Positions 61,458-64,000 of a stretch of DNA of 64,000 nt are shown piece by piece. The notes under the pieces were generated by a model, which saw only the letters and a program-made list of their open reading frames with translations, searched no databases and had not been told where the DNA came from. Each line of letters starts with the position of its first letter. The stretch's first letter is position 1. Origin of the DNA: Methylocaldum sp. 14B (GTDB lineage: Bacteria; Pseudomonadota; Gammaproteobacteria; Methylococcales; Methylococcaceae); assembly GCF_002005105.1 (NCBI RefSeq), contig NZ_MSCV01000004.1:150680-214679 (forward strand), given 5' to 3'. The translations under genes and the position numbers were made by a program.

Positions 61458-63608
61458 ATGGCAGCTGCCAGCGAGAAGAAAACCGTATTCGGCGCGTGTC
61501 CGCACGATTGCCCGGACACCTGCGCGATGCTCTACGAAGTCGAAAACGACCGGCTGGTCAATGTGCGCGGCAATCCCGATCATCCGCTAACGCGGGGCGG
61601 CCTTTGCACCAAGCTCAAGGATTTCCACGACCATCACTACAATCCGGAGCGCGTGCTGTATCCCTTGCGCCGCGTGGGGCCGAAAGGCTCGCGCCGGTTC
61701 GAGCGGATTTCCTGGGACGAGGCGCTGGACGAGATCAAGACCCGCTGGACCGCCATCATCGACGAGTACGGCGCGGAAGCGATTCTTCCCTACAACTACC
61801 TGGGCAACCAGGGCACTCTTCAGGGCCTGACCGTCGGCGATGCGTTTTTCAACAAGCTGGGCGCGAGCGTGCTGGAAAAAACCTTCTGCGCGAGCGGTTC
61901 GTCCACCGCCTGGCTGCTCACGGTCGGCCCCACCGGAGGCGTCGATCCGGAAAGCTTCGCCCAGTCGAAATACATCATCATCTGGGCCTGCAATTCGGTC
62001 AGCACCAACCTGCATCACTGGCATATCGTCCACGAGGCGCAGAAAAACGGCGCCAAGGTGGTGGTGATCGACGCCTACAAATCCCGCACCGCCAAGCAGG
62101 CCGACTGGCATCTGGCCCCGAAGCCCGGCACCGACGGCGCCCTGGCCATGGCGATGATTCATCAGATCATTGCCGAAGATTTGCTGGATCGCGACTATAT
62201 CGCCCAATACACGATCGGATTCGAGGATCTGAAGGAGAGGGCGGCGCGCTACACGCCCGAGTACGCAGCCGAAATCACCGGCATTCCCGCCGACGACATC
62301 CGGAAGTTGAGCCGCGAATATGCCACGACCCAGCCCGCGGCGATTCGCATAGGCGTCGCGCTGGAGCGTCATCACGGAGGCGGGCAGACCATCCGCGCGG
62401 TGTGCTGTCTGCCGGCCTTGACCGGGGCCTGGCGACACGTGGGCGGCGGCTTGCTACAAATGCCGGTCTGGGAATTTCCGATTCACTGGGATCGGGTGTG
62501 CCGGCCGGAATGGATCAAGCCGGGGACCCGCGTGATCAACATCCTGAAGCTGGGCGACGCGCTGACAGGGCGCATGCCGCTCGCGCCGCCGGTCAAGTCC
62601 CTGATGGTCTACAACGCCAACCCGGTGTCGCAGGCGCCGGAAACCAACAGGATCGTCGAGGGCCTGAAGCGCGAGGATTTGTTCACGGTGGTCAGCGAGC
62701 ACTTCATCACCGACACCGCCGCCTACGCCGATATCGTTCTGCCCGCCGCGATGGCGGGGGAAATGGACGACATCATGTGGTCCTGGGGCCACCTCTATTT
62801 GACCCTCAACCAGAAAGCCGTCCCGGCCTCGGGCGAAGCCGTGCCCAACACCGAGCTGTTCCGGCGCCTGGCAAAAGTCATGGGATTCGACGACGAACAG
62901 TTCACGCGCAGCGATCGCGAGATGATCGAACACTACGTCGACTGGAATGCGCCGCAGCTTCGGGACATCGACCTGGCTTATCTGGAGCGGCGCGGTTACG
63001 CCCATATCCGAGGCGGCAAACCGGAAACCTCGGCGCCGCACGCCGAGGGCAACTTCCCGACGCCCTCGGGAAAGTGCGAGTTCAAGGCCTCGGGCGCCGC
63101 GCAGGGCAATTTCGTCGGCGCCGTTTTCCGACAGATGTACGAAAGCGGCCAAGGCGCGGAACCGATCGACGACTTGCCCGATTACGTGCTCTGCCGCGAG
63201 CGGCCGGAGAGCGATCCCGAGCGGGCGAAACGGTTTCCGCTGAATATCCTTTCGCCCAAAAGCCACGGCTTTTTGAACTCCTGTTACGCGAACGAAGAGC
63301 ACAAGATTCGCGCCCAGGGCGAGCAATTCGTGCTCATCAACCCGGCCGACGCCGAACCGCGCGGCATTCGCGAAGGGGATAATGTGAAGGTATTCAACGA
63401 CCGCGGCGAATTCGAAGCCGACGCGCGGGTTACCGAGGATACTCCGCCGGGCGTGGTGGTCGCGACTCTCGGATACTGGCGGAGCCGCAATCGCAGCGAC
63501 GGCTCGGTCAATGTGATCAGTTCGGCCGCCTACTGCAACTTCGGTCATGCGCCGACGTTCTCGGACAATCTGGTCGAGGTGTGGCGGGCGGATGTCCGGC
63601 TCCAATAG
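61458..63608 (+). CDS. Molybdopterin-dependent oxidoreductase (DMSO reductase superfamily)
   Basis: A 716-aa enzyme. The N-terminal [4Fe-4S] motif is CPHDCPDTCAM with the fourth Cys in GGLCTK. It has the molybdopterin domains VLYPLRRVGPKGSRRFERISWDEAL, YNYLGNQGTLQG, WACNSVSTNLHHW and MVYNANPVSQAP, and the C-terminal cofactor-binding lobe SPKSHGFLNSCYANEEHK. No Tat signal precedes it, so it is cytoplasmic. Substrate unknown; related enzymes act on formate, polysulfide or S-oxides. GGAGGAG before the ATG. No small Fe-S or membrane subunit is encoded here. Confidence 0.9.
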   Translation: MAAASEKKTVFGACPHDCPDTCAMLYEVENDRLVNVRGNPDHPLTRGGLCTKLKDFHDHHYNPERVLYPLRRVGPKGSRRFERISWDEALDEIKTRWTAIIDEYGAEAILPYNYLGNQGTLQGLTVGDAFFNKLGASVLEKTFCASGSSTAWLLTVGPTGGVDPESFAQSKYIIIWACNSVSTNLHHWHIVHEAQKNGAKVVVIDAYKSRTAKQADWHLAPKPGTDGALAMAMIHQIIAEDLLDRDYIAQYTIGFEDLKERAARYTPEYAAEITGIPADDIRKLSREYATTQPAAIRIGVALERHHGGGQTIRAVCCLPALTGAWRHVGGGLLQMPVWEFPIHWDRVCRPEWIKPGTRVINILKLGDALTGRMPLAPPVKSLMVYNANPVSQAPETNRIVEGLKREDLFTVVSEHFITDTAAYADIVLPAAMAGEMDDIMWSWGHLYLTLNQKAVPASGEAVPNTELFRRLAKVMGFDDEQFTRSDREMIEHYVDWNAPQLRDIDLAYLERRGYAHIRGGKPETSAPHAEGNFPTPSGKCEFKASGAAQGNFVGAVFRQMYESGQGAEPIDDLPDYVLCRERPESDPERAKRFPLNILSPKSHGFLNSCYANEEHKIRAQGEQFVLINPADAEPRGIREGDNVKVFNDRGEFEADARVTEDTPPGVVVATLGYWRSRNRSDGSVNVISSAAYCNFGHAPTFSDNLVEVWRADVRLQ

Positions 63609-63697
63609 CGAGCAGGATCCACGTCCGGATCATCACGCGCTCATTCTCGTTAACGGCCGCCGGGGCAGGTCGTTGACCGAGCATGGTCGACCTGTTG

Positions 63698-63802
63698 CTA
63701 AGTACATTCCGCAAATATTTGCGGAATCTCGACAGATTGGCTTGATTGGCGGGGTTGTCCTGCAGGTTGCCTATGCCGCAAGACTTCCCTGAATGTACTT
63801 AG
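63698..63802. mobile_element. Candidate MITE with internal palindrome
   Basis: 11-bp perfect terminal inverted repeats CTAAGTACATT / AATGTACTTAG are 105 bp apart end to end. Just inside the left end is a perfect 22-bp palindrome ATTCCGCAAAT/ATTTGCGGAAT (63706-63727). No target-site duplication is evident. Confidence 0.45.
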
Positions 63803-63960
63803 AGCGTTTTCCATCCCGGTGTACGGATTCGTTCCAGGAGGGGAGAGCGTAGGTCGGCAATCCTTTGCCGACGAAGACGCTCGGCCGGGACGTGGCGTCG
63901 GGAAAGGATTCCCGACCTACAGGGTGCTACAGTCGTAGGTCGGTAACCCTTTGCCGACGG
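63798..63960. repeat. Composite palindromic repeats at the right edge
   Basis: 63798-63871 is the inverted relative of 51797-51872. 63852-63960 repeats 35166-35274 with about five substitutions, including two GTCGG(C/T)AA..TTTGCCGAC palindromes and GTCGGGAAAGGATTCCCGAC. No gene is visible from 63609 to the window end. Confidence 0.8.
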
Positions 63961-64000
63961 GCTTTGTGTCGGAAATCGTCGCCTTGGTGTTCCCGGAGAC

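Noticed and set aside
61415..63382. A 655-codon plus-strand frame overlapping the molybdoenzyme
   Set aside because: Arg/Gly-rich composition typical of a shifted GC-rich frame; the other frame carries the Fe-S and cofactor motifs.

Overview
The window looks like a chromosomal segment of a GC-rich gammaproteobacterium. A methanotroph of the Methylococcaceae is my best guess, from overall gene style, the EF-hand and RTX proteins and the many short palindromic repeats. No gene here proves the taxon.

Layout. 0-6.4 kb: start of a class II (B12) ribonucleotide reductase running off the left edge, then an RDD membrane protein, a GGDEF signalling protein, an EF-hand protein, a TraR/DksA-type zinc-finger protein and a soluble histidine kinase. 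6.5-14.3 kb: a NorR-type sigma54 activator, divergent from a four-gene tripartite efflux operon (lipoprotein, DHA2-type MFS pump, NodT/OprM-type outer membrane factor, HlyD/EmrA-type adaptor). A good -24/-12 promoter and two GT-N7-AC palindromes lie between them, together with one of two copies of a 150-bp structured repeat. 14.3-33 kb: a 134-bp MITE, then a mostly leftward run of small accessory enzymes: an ECF42 sigma factor, four YCII/DGPF proteins, VOC, SRPBCC, SnoaL-like, DUF899, GFA, GST, TfoX, MAPEG and HxlR proteins, and an unusual Ogt-AlkA fusion. Two sites with the ECF42-type promoter pattern TGTCGA-N17-CGAC sit in front of two blocks of this run.

33-46 kb: an OmpR/EnvZ-like pair. 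The last 321 bp of the kinase region occur again, nearly identical, 10 kb downstream. Between the copies are a GNAT, an SRPBCC protein and a type I restriction-modification operon (hsdM, hsdS, RAYT transposase, MntA/HepT toxin-antitoxin, hsdR). Three of its proteins carry in-frame palindromic repeat insertions, and HsdR has a complete DUF559 nuclease cassette inserted between 7-bp direct repeats. A group II intron remnant lies just outside the right copy.

46-64 kb: an AraC/GyrI regulator, ketopantoate reductase, a frameshifted MAPEG gene, a third GFA protein, a Tat-exported HAD dehalogenase, a beta-propeller/RTX protein, two small related secreted proteins, leuA with a possible leader peptide, a tandem pair of FG-GAP/RTX proteins with an identical 485-bp 3' block, and a TetR/PfpI/molybdopterin oxidoreductase locus. 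Dispersed palindromes of the GTCGGCAA...TTGCCGAC family are frequent. I saw no rRNA, tRNA or CRISPR array.
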